NCBI GenBank assembly: GCA_010093515.1
Contig: MU001687.1
Span: forward strand, 320,070-384,069
DNA length: 64,000 nt
Origin: Lineolata rhizophorae
Lineage: Eukaryota > Ascomycota > Dothideomycetes > Lineolatales > Lineolataceae
Direction of reading: 5' to 3'
This document shows, piece by piece, positions 12,856 to 25,800 of this stretch (the first letter of the stretch is position 1; the number at the start of each line of letters is the position of its first letter). The translations under genes were made by a program, and so were the position numbers. The notes beneath the pieces are model-generated. The model did not search any database and had not been told where the DNA came from. It saw nothing but the letters and a program-made list of their open reading frames with translations.

Positions 12856-13354
12856 GAGCTGTAGAGCATTACAACACCTGCCGAAAGCAGAGCGAACGCG
12901 TCGTACCAGTGGAGAGGGGGGGCTCTGCACAGACCTGCGCACAGACAGCGCAGGCCCAATAAACGTACAGGAAAGGTCTCGCATTATTCAGGGGTACTTT
13001 TCAGAGCGTTGAGGGCAAGAGTAACTGTTAGTGGTGGATAGATAGATAGATATGGTAGAGATTTAGTATTAATTGTAAGTTCCCGGAGCAAAACATACAG
13101 AGTACTAGGAGGGATATATTGCTAAATAAAAACTTTTGAAAATCTTCAATAATATAGCGGAGAGCGCCTTTACCCCAGGTTTGCATTGCCCGCTAACGAC
13201 ATACGTTGTATCTCTCTATACGGTTCAGTTACCATCCCCAACGCCAATAAAATGCGAGTAATGGCCTCAAACTCTATCTTGCCGGATTATGTTTTTGGCA
13301 CACGAGACCACCCATACAATCTACATATCAACCATTAATCAGCCGCCACAGAAT

Positions 13355-15098
13355 TTACACCTTCTTTCTCGGGTCGAACCCGGCCAAGGAGACCCTAGAA
13401 GCCAAAATACTTAAAGTTCCGGCGCACTGCATGACACCGCAAAATATTTGCAAGCCCAGGAAGTCGTTATCCTGGCTGGACATGATAGCGCCACCAATCG
13501 GGTTGCTCGTGAGCCCGGCGATGCTGATGAGGGCGAAAACGGACCCGTTGCGGACGCCGATCTTGCGCACGTCGGAGATCTGCGCGATGAGCGCGGGTAG
13601 CATGGAGACGAAGGTGCCGGAGCCCAGGCCGTATGCGCTCGCGAAGACGATGGTGGTCGCGTTGGAGCTCCCTGGGATCCAGAGGGCCAGGACCATGATG
13701 GCGGTGAAGGAACAGAGTGTGATCATGACGTTGAAGCGGCCGAGCTTGTCGCCGACATGGCCAAATCCCACACGGCCGATGATACTGGGGTCAGACAGTT
13801 AGCTTTTATGTCCATTCCATGGTGAGGGTCTCGAAGGGCGCAGAACGTACCTCCAGGCATTGAGAATCGGGACTAAATACTGTGCCAGGTTGGCGGACAT
13901 GCCTTGCTGTAGGCCGTACACGATGATGTAGTTGATCGGGAGAAACATGCCGAAGAAGAACAACACAGCGCCGAGGGAGAGTAGGACAAATGGGATTTCA
14001 GCAAAAGGCGTGATAAATTCAAGGATGTTAAACGGCTTAGGTTGCGGTGGAAGGCGAGAGCGGACAGTCAAGTTCGCAATGGTCTGCAATAACTACGTCA
14101 GAAAACGACGAACCAAAAACGCGAGTATTATGAAAGTGGACTCGAGGTATACCATCAGGAAGAGAATGAGGAACGCTGTGATGCGCATCGACCACGCGAA
14201 TCCAACCTCAGGAATGATGTGCTGGACCATAATGGGCATAACAACGCCGCCAATCGACGAACCGCTCGCGATGATGCCAAAGGCAAGGGCGCGTCGCCGA
14301 AAAAACCAAGTCGGTATGGAGGCCATGGCGCAGTAGAAGATCATGGAAGCTCCGATCGGAGAGCAGACACCCTGAGCGAGGATAAATTGATAGTACTCGT
14401 CTGCTAGGGAGGTCATCATAAGGCCAAAGATGTGGAAAAAGCTGCCGACCAGAAGGACATAGCGCGGCCCGAATTCGTCGATGAGCTTCCCAAAGAAAGG
14501 GCCCTAGAAATTTCATTAACACGTTTCGTCTAATAGAAGAGTACTGGGAAGTGCACCTACCCCAAAAAACATAAAGAAAATTTCTAGCGACGGGATCCAT
14601 GATACAGTGCTTGATGATAGGTCACTCAATTGGTTGCTTTCATAATAGTTTTGGTAGACACCGACACAATTAATCCATCCAAATGAGCAAAACCTTTGCG
14701 CACGAGAAAGTCAACTTCTGATCTGGAATCATCTGTGAAAATACTAGATCGCACGGCGAGTTTACTCACAAGCAACAGAAACCACCAACGACTACTAGCC
14801 AAGCCTTCAGGCCTCCATCAGGGAAATCGGCAGGGTTGATCCCCGGGGGCGCTGTAGGTTTCTTTTCTTCTGGCTGCTGTTGCTGCTGCTGTGGTTCTTC
14901 CTCGTCACTTTCTTTCTCCTTCAATATCTCTAGAGCACTGTCGCGCGCATCGCCATCCAAAGTGTCCTGGATGTTGTTTTCTCGCTGGTCTGCATTAGGT
15001 GCTGTAGGCAAGTCGTCGGCGACGGACTTGTCGTCGAATTCCTTGTTGACAGTAGACATGGAAGAGAGTTCGGAGGTGGAAGCTCTGTTGGTGATCAT
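13355..15098 (-). CDS. MFS transporter, monocarboxylate (MCT/MCH) type
   Basis: Plasma- or organelle-membrane carrier of the monocarboxylate/riboflavin-transporter-like branch (yeast MCH family); substrate not predictable. Five exons: 15098-14770, 14693-14561, 14503-14153, 14083-13851, 13784-13355, giving 491 residues, typical length. The acidic cytosolic N-terminus (residues 1-95, with a polyglutamine tract) precedes the family signature [16 protein letters not shown] that opens TM1, then [16 protein letters not shown] between TM1 and TM2 and [11 protein letters not shown] near TM3. Helices of the second half follow [14 protein letters not shown], the loop that repeats the MFS motif A. About twelve membrane segments are visible. 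An internal Met at 15059 is an alternative start. The acceptor of intron 1 is AAAG rather than CAG. It stands alone, with no metabolic cluster beside it. Confidence 0.9.
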
Positions 15099-16953
15099 CT
15101 CGAAAACTTGAAGGCGCGGGATCGTTCCGTCTCCTAGAAACGGGGCAAGTCAGGCCGTCGTTGCGCCGAGACAAAATACTCGGCTATGAGTGCAAAACAA
15201 TCTACAAGAAGAGAATATCAGAGTAAATCAGGGGCATTCTAGAGCCGCTATATCTCTTTGAGAGAGGACGACAGATGGAAAGGAGATATTGACGAAACAA
15301 TCGAAGAAGTTTCCATCGTGGGACTAGGAAGGCATGAGGAACAAAACCCTTTTTAAACCAGCGAGAGTCGAGATCCGAGGCCCGGGTCGCGGCTCACACT
15401 AGGTCGTAGGGTACTAAACGTCTGCCCATCGCGTCTCGGCGGTCGTCGATCAAGTTAAGTCCGAAATGCCGAGCAGCGAGCCGCGAGCCGGCGCACAGAT
15501 TGACCAACGCCCACGGCTCCAAACCTTACCCTTAACCCCGGTCCAACAGACCCCTGCCGGCCCAAGGGAACCCCCCCCTCTGGCGCCAGCGCTGCCCATT
15601 GGCGGTTGTTCTCAGGAGCGGGCCACGCGAGCTCGTTCTCCGCCACTTCGCAACGTGCGCCAAGCGTTACAGCTAACACATCGCGTGCATATCGATTACA
15701 TATAGGCCGAGCGGAATAGAGACCGTGCGGATGAATAATGCCGATCGCATATGTCGGCAGATATGGTATCAAAAGCATCGCACTTTCGCGCTTCCGCTAA
15801 AGTTGCGTTACACGTGAGTGGACATTTGGCTCGGGAGTCCAAGTGTGTCACACCACGGGTATTTGGTCGACGGGACTGTTGTCGTGCCCCTATGACGGCA
15901 ATCCTACTTATTACGTACGTATCTAGCGTTTCTACAAGCAACCTCTCCGTACTACGTCGCACAGCCGGATGACTACCACGTGCACCTAGATGACTGTTTC
16001 CGTGAAAAAGATCGGCTCCCGCAAAGCACTCGCAATGGTCGCGAGAGGAGTTGAGCCCTTGGTCTAAAGAGCCTAGCGAACGTAAGATTGGAGAGTCTAA
16101 AGAGATAAAGTCGCGTTTAGTACACAAGGGGGTCGTCTTTTCTACGGTAGGCTTTACACCTAGGTTAATGTCGGAGCCCAGACTTCTGAATAAGCTGCTC
16201 TACTGGGCATTATCGCATCCCGCCAATCCTTGAATCAATTTACTACTAATTCACTCCCCGCGGGCATTAGAAAAGTTTGTGATTATCCGAGAGACGCGTA
16301 GACCATTTAGGGCTTCGGAATGAAACCAGCGCCTGAGTCTCGCTGTCTCAGATCCTGCTAGAGTCTAATAGTGTGCTCCCCGTTTCAGATTGGCCAATAT
16401 CAGGATATTCCTCTCTGTCATCAGTCGACGGTACGTAGGCTTCCGTACTCTAGCTTTGTAGGTCAACCCTTCCTAGGTAGCACTCGGAGGACGGAGCTAT
16501 AGTCGGCCGATACAAGCGAAAGACCGAAGGGCCGAAGACCCCCGAGCTCGCATCCTATAGTATCGAGTTGTCGTCTTCTAAACATGGGAGCGAATCCCCG
16601 AATAAGCCGAGTGCGCGGGGGCGAAAAGATGTCCGCTTGTCGGTTGTGACTAGAAATTTATGACTAGACTGGCCCTCAAAGTGCGGAAAGGTTCCGGTTG
16701 CTGATTTTGTCAGATGATGATGGTGATGATGATGATAAATTCTCATTTCACGGGAGCTTGTCAGATACTTCGTGCTCGAATCTAGGGAATCCTAAGTCGA
16801 ATATAGTCTATGTATCTATGATTCCGACTGTTGAAACGTTCTTCTCTAGATCCATATCAAAACGAGAGCAAATTCCAATGCAGACCGAGACCTATATGCC
16901 GCTCCGGACCCAACGCTCACTTCTTTGGCAAAGCTTTCCCTCAATCTCCGCCC
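15099..16953. other. Intergenic between the MFS gene and the 2H gene
   Basis: About 1.85 kb with only short open frames. It holds a (GAT)n microsatellite at about 16713-16736, one ACGCGT at 16294-16299 and several TCCGTACT-type short motifs. No coding, RNA or transposon feature was recognised. Confidence 0.6.
16713..16736. repeat. (GAT)n microsatellite
   Basis: Eight near-perfect GAT trinucleotides (one is GGT). On the minus strand they would read as poly-His in a short, unsupported frame. Confidence 0.8.
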
Positions 16954-18061
16954 TCAAAACCCTTTCCCCAACTCCACATCCTCACCACCGCCGTACCACA
17001 GCGTGCCCATCCTACAATTCAACCCCTTCTCCTGTCCCACAATCCACTCGCCTCCTTCCCTAATCCCTCCTTCCCTCTTCGGCCAGAACTCTTCCACTAG
17101 CCACTCATTCACACTGTCAATAGCCTCCACCAACTCCGCCACCTTGCCCCTATCTAATCTCCCATCGTCGCCCTCAAAATCCCTCCCTGCCACGAACCTC
17201 CCCACCGTCAGATGCGCCGACGGTACAACGTACCTACTCTCGACTGCCACGCCCGCCGCCCTGCTCAGCGCGAATACGTCCCGCCGCAGATGGTGGTAGC
17301 TGTACGCGTCGTCGGCGGGCGCCTGTCCCGGAGGCAAGGACTCGCCCGCCGCCGGCACGAAGCTAAGCGCGAGCGCCTGCGCGTCAAAGGAGAGGAGCGG
17401 CCGGACGAGGCGCGCGCGGTGCGTCTGCGTATAGTTTACGATAGACGGGATGGCGGCGCGCATGCTGGCGACGAGGGAGTGGATCGTGGACGCGGTCTGC
17501 GAATGGGTGATCTCGAGCGTCGTCATGTGCAGGTTGTCAGGGGGCATGAGCCAGAGGTCTGAGAGGGTTGGGAAGTTAGCTGCACGGCACGCAGTGGGAG
17601 AATGAGTTGGAATAGTTGGTAGGGGACGTACTTGGTGCGGCGGCGAGTAGCTTTTGTTGGATTTGCGCGATTAGGTTCTTGACGGCCTGGGGCGGACGCG
17701 CCCAGAAGACGAGGCAGTGCCGCGGGTCGGCGTAGCCGGGTTCGACGGAGGAGTCCGAGAGACGGAGAAGAACGGGGTCGATCTGCACGCCGTCGAAGTC
17801 TGGCGCGAGGAGTTTTGCTTTTTGTTGGGCGTTGCGCATGCTGCGGTGAGTGCTGTAGCGGGCTTGAATCTGGACCTACATCAGGGGTGTATAGGATTAG
17901 ATCTAGGTTTCTAGCTGTGTGGTGCACATAGAGCTATGGGTACTTACCGGGTCATTTTGAGAGGCATCTATAAGGGCATCGTAGGGATTGTCGGACGAGC
18001 TGGACGTTATACCGCTGAAGTCTTCGAACGTGTTGCTTGTGTGCACGGGGACGGGCTCCAT
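16954..18061 (-). CDS. 2H-motif phosphoesterase family protein
   Basis: Member of the fungal '2H' phosphoesterase-like family (RNA ligase/cyclic-nucleotide phosphodiesterase fold). Superfamily members act on 2',3'-cyclic phosphates or similar RNA ends; the substrate here is unknown. Three exons: 18061-17948, 17875-17632, 17579-16954, giving 327 residues; all joins have GT/AG borders and keep phase. Both catalytic motifs are present: H137-x-T139 in NLHMTTLEI and H242-x-T244 in SAHLTVGRF, which is the spacing expected of an intact enzyme. The N-terminus up to residue 40 is acidic and Ser-rich and may be unstructured; no signal peptide is visible. The gene is divergent from the DNMT5 gene and shares 1.8 kb of upstream DNA with it; whether the two are functionally linked is unknown. 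Confidence 0.85.
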
Positions 18062-18447
18062 GGCGGGGTCTGTCGCTGGCCGCCTTTACGGTGTATTTCG
18101 CATTGGGTGTTTTTCTGTGATGGTGCTGAAGCTGTAGAAGCCAAATATGGTAGTTTACCCCTTGAGTCCAAGGAGACAAATACCTAGACTACAACAAGGG
18201 TAATGCCCTGACGAGAGATGGATTCAGATTGATTTTACAGCTGCCGAATCCACTTTGCGTCACGCTTCCCTGTGTAGTCTGCTTGCTTCATGATTATCAG
18301 TCGGAGCTGTCACTCGCATTGAAAGCTTCAACAACATATCAACTCACATGTATAAAGCTATTGTTACTTAAACGGGTACTTTATGAGTCTTGTTCATGGG
18401 CTCCAGGCTGGCAGAACAAACTTTGTGCTATGGCCTTCAGTGGACTG

Positions 18448-18870
18448 TAAGCGAATAAATGATGTGATTCCTACTCTTGAGCTAGCTCTGTGGTAAGCGA
18501 AAAGTTCACGAGAGGTCGCTGTTCAATGGTCAAGGGTAAAGTTGTTGAGCCTCTTTCAGCATCGCTGTCCTTGTGAGCTGAAAACAGCTTGGCACTAGTC
18601 CAGGGGCAGAGAGAAGATTAGCCGATGTGGTACACTAGTAACCCCTGAGCCGACACGTGACTCTAAGCGAATGGTTCAATCACCGTTCGATGCTCTTACA
18701 GCAGCAAAGTTCACCTAAGTTTGTCATTCTTCACTACGTCACTAAGCGAACTGTTAGTGGTCTCAGCCGTAAGTTGAATGCTGCGTGCACTCATTGGCTT
18801 CGAAATGTGACCTGTAAGCGAGCCACCATTGCCGTCACACCTTCGGGCCTACCATTGATCCTGCAAGCGA
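18448..18870 (+). promoter_or_regulatory. Cluster of six TAAGCGA-type elements
   Basis: TAAGCGA occurs at 18448-18454, 18494-18500, 18664-18670, 18743-18749 and 18815-18821, and CAAGCGA at 18864-18870, all on the plus strand. Five of the six are followed by A, and several are preceded by GAC/CAC-type triplets (GGACTG, GTGACTC, GTCAC, GTGACCTG). Distances between starts are 46, 170, 79, 72 and 49 bp. A heptamer is expected only a handful of times in the whole 64 kb per strand, so five exact copies in 375 bp look non-random. Likely binding sites of an unknown factor, or the remains of a degenerate tandem array; no known matrix is claimed. Confidence 0.5.
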
Positions 18871-19532
18871 AGGGGCCACAATGACCCATTTCCAAGGGCC
18901 CAGCTCTGACCTACTTCCTTCTTCCTTCTACCACGCCTCACAACAGTCCACGATAGAAATGGACTCCTCAACCTCTCCGCCGGAGAAATGCCCACCATAG
19001 CGGGGCATCACGATTGCTCTTCTTAGCGGAGGGCGGTGTAAGGTTTGTGCATGTTTTGCTTCGTTTTGCGACGTCTTGCCCTCTTGCTTGCGTTTTCGCG
19101 TCGTCCGCATTTGTGAGATGGACCTGTGCTTGTGTGGCATCGACTGGCAAAGAAGCTACCATTTGTACACTCGGTACTTACGAGTTTGCTGCGTTGTCTG
19201 CTGCTCGTATCTTGTGAGCTCTAAGCTAATGCTCATCATCCTCTCCTAGTCTTTTGTTAAGACTTTTTTAAACGGGCCCTGCGGGCTGGGTTCTATTTTG
19301 CGGGTGGTGGAGGAGTACCTCTGTCGCCGCCACGCTGCGGGGGATGGAGTTCCCCAGGATGCGGGTAAGTGGACACCACAACCGTGAACAAGCTCCCATC
19401 GGGCTGGGCCGCCGCCGCGATCCTTGGAAAGATTTGCCTATCGACAAGGGTGCCTGCCGACAGCCGGCCGGGCCGTTCCCCGGGAACGGGTGCGGGCAGA
19501 CCCTTTGTCGCGCACGGACCGAGAGGGCAAGC

Positions 19533-19554
19533 GAGACGCGCCCCGACGCGTCTC
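19533..19554. promoter_or_regulatory. GAGACGCG inverted repeat (MBF-like) upstream of DNMT5
   Basis: GAGACGCG (19533-19540) and its exact reverse complement CGCGTCTC (19547-19554) are separated by six bases, and the right half contains a full ACGCGT. It lies about 340 bp upstream of the DNMT5 ATG. The sequence resembles MCB/MBF elements of S-phase genes; function is inferred. Confidence 0.4.
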
Positions 19555-19738
19555 CCGCGCCCTACAATTGTCTCGCCGCTTCGTCGCACACACTCAAATT
19601 TCTTCAAGCCTACAGCCCACCGCGCAAAGCCTACGGAACACCACGGAAAGCCTACAGAACATCGAGCAGAGAGCTAATTTGGATCACCCCCAGCATTGCC
19701 GCGGTTCCGCCGACCTTTTTGAAGGCGGCGTAGAGATT

Positions 19739-19810
19739 TGTGTCCTCCCGCCTCCCACCTCCCTCCTTCGTCCCTCTCTCTTCCCCTGCCGCTCTCGATC
19801 TCGCCATCCT
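19739..19810 (+). promoter_or_regulatory. Pyrimidine-rich leader/promoter tract of the DNMT5 gene
   Basis: A dense CT-rich stretch ends about 80 bp before the start codon, on the coding strand. Such CT blocks commonly precede transcription starts in filamentous ascomycetes. No TATA box was seen nearby. Confidence 0.4.
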
Positions 19811-19889
19811 CGCCGCTCCGTGTACCTCTCTCCCGTCCGAGTACCACGCCGCTGGTGTCCTTGCCTTGGAAAGTGACATCGGCGCGACG

Positions 19890-22800
19890 ATGGGAAACAA
19901 GAGGGTTAGGGCCAGCGGAGGGTCGTCAGCCTCTCCCCAAAAGAGGCAGAGGCGCGCCTCTGCTTTGGATCGTGGGGAGAGGCCCCCCTTCGCCGAGCTG
20001 TCAAGCCCGCGACAGCAGCCCGCCCAAAATCCTGGAACGATCCGGCGAATCCTGGATCGTGTTGAAGGTGAGCATCATCCGTCTAACACACTCATGGTAC
20101 CTGTCTGCTTGCTTCATCCGCGATGACCTTTCACTGCTTCCTGCCTTATTATGGAGCTTGCCTTGTCGGGCTTGCGTCATCCTGCGTCCTGTACCAGTGT
20201 CTCGCTTGTCGCACACGTCTCTTCTAGCCGTCATCATCCACCGTGTTACCCCACGACCACCGCAATCCAACCACACTTTCAGACCTATAGTCTTATTAAC
20301 ACAGCTATCTTACAGCGGACTCCGGCTCGTCGGGCTCTGCCAATACATCTTCGGCGCCCCACCCTTTCAAGGGTAACGGGGCCCCCTCGGGCGTATCGCG
20401 AGACGCGCCCGAGGGTGATGGCACTGTCGAAGTCTCCGGCCGCCGCCCTAGGCGTAACCGTCGCCAGGTGTCCTACCGCGAGGTGGCTCCGGTAGGCCCT
20501 GGCGACTCGGACTTGGAAGACGACGGCAGCGCCTACGAAGATCAGCACGATGCCACGGATCCGGAAGAGTTCCAGGAGGACGTGGATGATCTGGACACGG
20601 CTGACGAAGCCGAGGATGCCGGCGCCAATGACGAGGCGAGTGAAGAAGAGCCACCCATCGTCAGGCAGACCAAGAAGGGCAGGGGCAAGGGCAAGGCCTC
20701 GGCTGCGCCCAAGTCCGACAGGCCTCAGACGAAGCGGTCAATGCCAATCCCGTTGAAGAACGGGATCAAGGGACAGCTGAAGCCAATCTCCGGTATCGAG
20801 GAGATCTTCGCTGACCTTGTGGGCAAGGCCGTTAGCCTTGACTTCTTGGGGGCGGTGAAAGCCCTTCACCGCCCACTGCGAGTGGCGACGATGTGCTCAG
20901 GCACGGAGTCGCCACTATTGGCGATGGAGATGGTATCTGACGCCTTGGAGGCGCGTGGACTGGGTGCTCTGCCGTTCGAGCACCTCTTCAGTGCGGAGAT
21001 CGAGCCTTTTAAACAGGCATACATCGAGCGGAACTTCAGCCCGCCGATTATCTTCCGGGACGTGACCGAATTCTTCGACCACGCCAAGAACGGCCGGAAG
21101 GGGGGAATGGTCCTCTCTGACATCCTCAAGAGGGAGCAGAAGGACCACACCGACCGACTCTGCACCACTGCCTACGGTGCCAAGGTTCCAGTACCGGGAG
21201 ATGTCGACATCCTTGTGGCGGGCTTCGTCTGCAAGGACTTCTCCCGGCTGAACGCCCTCACCAAAACGCTCGAGCAGCTTGGCCAATCCGGCTCGACGTT
21301 TTTCTCCATCCTTCTTTACTGCAAGGAATGGCGGCCAAAGGTCGTCATCTTGGAGAACGTGCAGGGTGCGCCGTGGCAGCAGATCATAGCCTGCTACAGG
21401 GACATCGGTTATGCAGCCAAGATGCAGAAAGTAGACACTAAGGACTACTATCTGCCGCAAACCAGGAACCGGGGCTATTTGATCGCCATCGACCGATCTA
21501 GGTTCGGACAAGGTGCAGAGAAGGCGGTGGAGGAGTGGACCAGCGTCCTCGCCCAGTTCAAACGCCCGGCAAGTGCGCCCGTTTCGGACTTCCTATTCGA
21601 CGACGACGACTTCCGCGTCGTGCAGCAGAAGGCGATCCAGAAAATTCAATCCGCCGATTGGAAGCCGGGCCACGAGCCGCCTTGGACCAAGTGTCAAGCA
21701 CGCCACGACAACGAACGCCACCTGATGGGCGTTCTCAAGTACCACCCCTACACGAATTGGCAGATGAATGGCTACGTGAAGGGGCCGGACTATGTGGATA
21801 GGCACTTCCTGAAGAGGCAGGTCGCTCGCGTTAAGGACGCCATGGAGATCCAGTACCAGAGGAACGCTACGAAACGTCGCCATTGCTTCGACTCGGAATT
21901 CAAGATGCGAGTCTGGGATCTGTCACAGAACGTCGACCGATTTACAGATTCCCAGGGCTTTGGCTTGTCGACCTGCGTCACTCCTGATGGCATTTTCTAT
22001 CTCACCACGCAAGGTCGCACTCTGACGGGGTACGAGATGCTCCATCTGCAGGGGATCCCAACGAACAAGATTTCGTTCACGACTGAAACCAACAAGAACA
22101 TTGGCAATCTGGCGGGGAATGCAATGTCTTCTACCGTTGTTGGTTCGTGTATCATGGCGGCTCTCATTGTCGGCCACAAAATCTTGATGAAAGGCACCAA
22201 GCACGCGACATCGAAAGACACGAGGTCCGAGAATGAGCTTGGTGGAACGTTCTACCAGCAGCCGACGATCAAATACGTCAAGCGCAAGTTCAGGACGTCG
22301 ACAAGCGACGAGCTTCCCGATTTGGACGATCTCCTCATGGACGCGAACGCGAGCTCTCGCCGTTGTTACTGCGAGGCTCGACACGAAATCGCCTCGGCTC
22401 CAATCCAGACTTGCCAATCTTGCTGGCATACCTCTTGTCGGACATGCGGTGGTAATCCTGGTCATCAATATGGCGGCGAGGACACATATCTAAAGAAGGA
22501 CGGGAGATTGCTTCCCTTTGTATTTGAGAGGCGTTGGGCCAAGCTCTTCCCTGTGGCCCTAGTGGTCAATGGAAAACTGCCATTTGAGAAACTAAAGGAG
22601 AAAAGGGATATCAGGGTCGACGAGAAGCTTTGGAAGCGTTTCGTAAAAGCCGTCGAAACGGCTTTCGAACACCAATTCTTCAGTCGTGGCTTCATTCGTG
22701 GACGCATCTGGAAATTCCGATTCGAGTCCAAAACTGCAATTGCCGACCTTATCCTTGACCCCAAAAATCCACTCTGGCATCTCTTCGCTAAGCCCGATCT

Positions 22801-25800
22801 AGACCTTGCTGTTGACGATGATTTACGCAAGTTCCTCTCTCTACCGGTTGCTCGCGCGAGCGTTTCAAAAGACCACTTCTATGGTGCTAGCTGGGCGTGG
22901 CGAATTCCAACGAAGCAGACTGCTCAAATCACAATCAAACCATCCAAGCAACGCACCCGCTCCTGGCTCGATCGCGTTGGTGTCACCGAATGTCAGGGCC
23001 AGACCCAGCCCGTCTTCTTAACCGTGGACTTCGACCGAAACTGGACTACTTTCGTCGACCCCTCTATTAAGGGCGAATATCAGTTGCTCGATACCTGTGG
23101 CACAGCTAATTCCTCTCTCTACAAAAAGAAGCGCTCGTTCAACGAAGATGGCTCCGAACCGAAATCCGTCTACCTCTTCTACGACCCCCACCCTCTTGAC
23201 GTGGTCGCAAAGGATCAGTTCGTCTTTGCTCTCAACTCTGAACGTCTTGCGAATGGCGAGCGTCGTATGGTTCTTGGTCGACTCGACTCTTGTTGGAAAC
23301 CTTGGGAGATGGCTTCGGATGGTGCTACAACTGTTACCTGCTCTACCGACGGCGTTTGGGTTCCTCAAAAGGCTTCGCCTAATGCTACGCGCCTCGCACC
23401 GTCCGGCTACACCATTCAAGAGAGCTCGCCCGCGAAAGAAAATCCTTGGACAGAGTGGGTTGTGACAGGAATCTGCTCTGAGGCGGTCATGGCACTTAAG
23501 TGCAGATTTCACGCTCCTGCCGAGGTCAATGTGTGGCGGTCCAACGAGAGCGGTGTCGTGATGGGTCTGGACAATGCGCGGAAGGCGAACGAATTCTTTT
23601 CAGCGTTTGCTTGGGTCTGGGGACAACTGCCTGGCTTGAATACTCCCAAGGACTGGACGGCTTCGAGGTACTATGCCTATGACTCAAATGGATGTTCCGG
23701 CTGCGTGTCTCTTGAAGATAATGAAGAGTGCCAATCGTGTGGACGGTGTGGACCTGCGAAACACTGTCAAGCATGTGCACCATCACCTGCGGCTATGCAG
23801 TGGAATCTAAAAGGCGACAAGGCCCAGCTCATTCTTTCAGAAGATCCTCGGTCGGCGTCACAGTACGAAAAGGCATTCAAGACGCGTCCCCGCGAGTTCG
23901 AGTTTCAGGCCAAAGTCAGCCACACTGACACCTGGGACAATTGGAACATCCAGATTGGCATCAACTATACTACACTAGAACACCGGGCTACGGCGCGACT
24001 GCTCGCACACGCCAAGGACAAGATGCCAATTAGCTTGTTTTGGAAGCTGGAAACGAATTATCGTCGTCCCTCAACCCCATCTCTCCATCGTTTCTCTCTG
24101 CGCGGCAACATTAACGATCCGGCATATCGCAAGGCCCTTGGTATGAGATATGATCTACGTCCCGAGCAAAAGAGGTCACTGGCGTGGATGGTGTCTATGG
24201 AAGATCCGGCTGCAGATCCGTTCGTTACCGAGGAGATTGAGGAGGCCATTTTCGACCCGCTCAAGTGGCGGGCGGTGGCTAAAGCTGAAGCTCCCATTCA
24301 TCTTCGTGGCGGCGTTCTTGCGGACCAACCTGGTTATGGAAAGACGGTGACGATCTTGGCTCTCACACATTCTGGTTTCAAGGGCTTGAACGACTTAAAT
24401 ACACCCGCAGCCACGCCAAAAGACGCGGATCCGTCTGGCCTGATCGAATTGAAGGCCACGGTGATTGTCTGTCCGCAAAATCTCGTTCCCCAGTGGCGCG
24501 ACGAAATCAATAAGTTCCTTCCTAAAACGCAGTACGGCGCCAAAGAAGTCGTCATCATCAAGAACATCATCGACTTTAAGAAGCGAACAATCAAAGAATA
24601 CATGGACGCCAAGATCATCATCCTCCCGTGGGCTGTCCTCTGCCACGCCACCTACACAAACATCCTCTCGGAGGTTGGTGGGCTGCCGGATCCAGCCGTG
24701 ACCAAGAGTCGCGCGTACGCAACATGGCTGCCAGAGATCATGAAGGTCTTGCCGGATCGGATTGCAAAGCTAAAGACGTTAGGCCCGAAGAACTTCTCAA
24801 AACAAATGGCGAAACTGAAGGAGCGGTTAATGCGCGAGGCGAAGAAAGAAGCATTCTTCCCATCAGAGCTATTTGGCCAGACAATCGATGAAGAATCCAA
24901 GTCGCCCAGAAAGACGGCTGTAGACTGGACCTCATTCGTTGGCCCGCCCCTCCACATGTTTAAATTTGACCGCTTAGTCGTCGATGAGTTTAACTACCTG
25001 ACCGAAAACCACCCACACGCCGTCGCCCAGCTCCAGTCCGACAAGCGATGGATCCTCTCAGGCACACCCAGCCTCCGCGATTTCGCAGACGTCAAGCGCA
25101 TGGCGCAATTCCTCGGCATCGACTTGGGCATCGACTCAGACGGCCCTGGGGTCCTCCATCTCAGCAACTCGCGCCGGCTCAAAGACGAGCTGACCGACGC
25201 TGAGTTGTTTCAGTCGTACCGCAGCGTGCGCTCTGCTACCTGGCACGAGGAACGGCACCGCTACGCCCAGCGCTTCCTCGACCACTTTGTCCGCCAGAAC
25301 GACGGCGAGATGGACCAGATTAAAGCGACCGAGTACCTTGTTCCCGTGCGGCTGCGCGCTACACATCAGGCGGTCTACACCGAGCTTTCGCAGCACGCGA
25401 TCGGGCGCGATATGATCATGGGTCGAGATCCGAGCCGCTTCCCGGGCGATAGGGTCAAGCAAATTGAACACAATCGGCTTCACGATCAGCCTGCTGAGGT
25501 TTCGCTTTTGCGGGGTGGTTCGGCATTTGACTCCAGTGGTTCCAATCGGAAATTGGGTGCTCTCTTGGCTTTGCGCGATGAAGAATATGGGCAAATTTGC
25601 CGGATGTTTAGGAAGGCCCTGGCGGAGACGGTGGCGTTCATGCACAAACATGGTGATGATGAGAATGGCGGATTTGACAAGTGGAAGATGAACGTCCTGG
25701 AGAAGCATACTCTAGAAGATGAAGAAGCGACAGATGTGGTGCGGCCGCTCGTTGAAGGGGAGGATTCTGACGATGAAATCGAGGACTCGGATGAGGAGAT

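Larger units (their letters stand above)
11860..13354. other. Intergenic between MSH2 and the MFS gene
   Basis: Holds the MSH2 upstream DNA (two GACGCG sites), a TACGGAGTAC palindrome at 12101-12110, a GATGCG-type simple repeat (12803-12855) and a four-copy GATA microsatellite (about 13037-13052). The right 300 bp are AT-rich and flank the 3' end of the MFS gene. No gene was supported. Confidence 0.6.
18062..19889. other. Divergent intergenic region, 2H gene / DNMT5 gene
   Basis: 1.83 kb between two divergent start codons. It holds six same-orientation TAAGCGA-type elements (18448-18870), a GAGACGCG inverted repeat (19533-19554) and a pyrimidine-rich leader just before the DNMT5 ATG. Open frames inside are short and unsupported. 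Confidence 0.6.

Noticed and set aside
16294-16299. ACGCGT in the MFS/2H interval as an MBF site
   Set aside because: More than 1 kb from either start codon; perfect ACGCGT sites occur at several random positions in the window.
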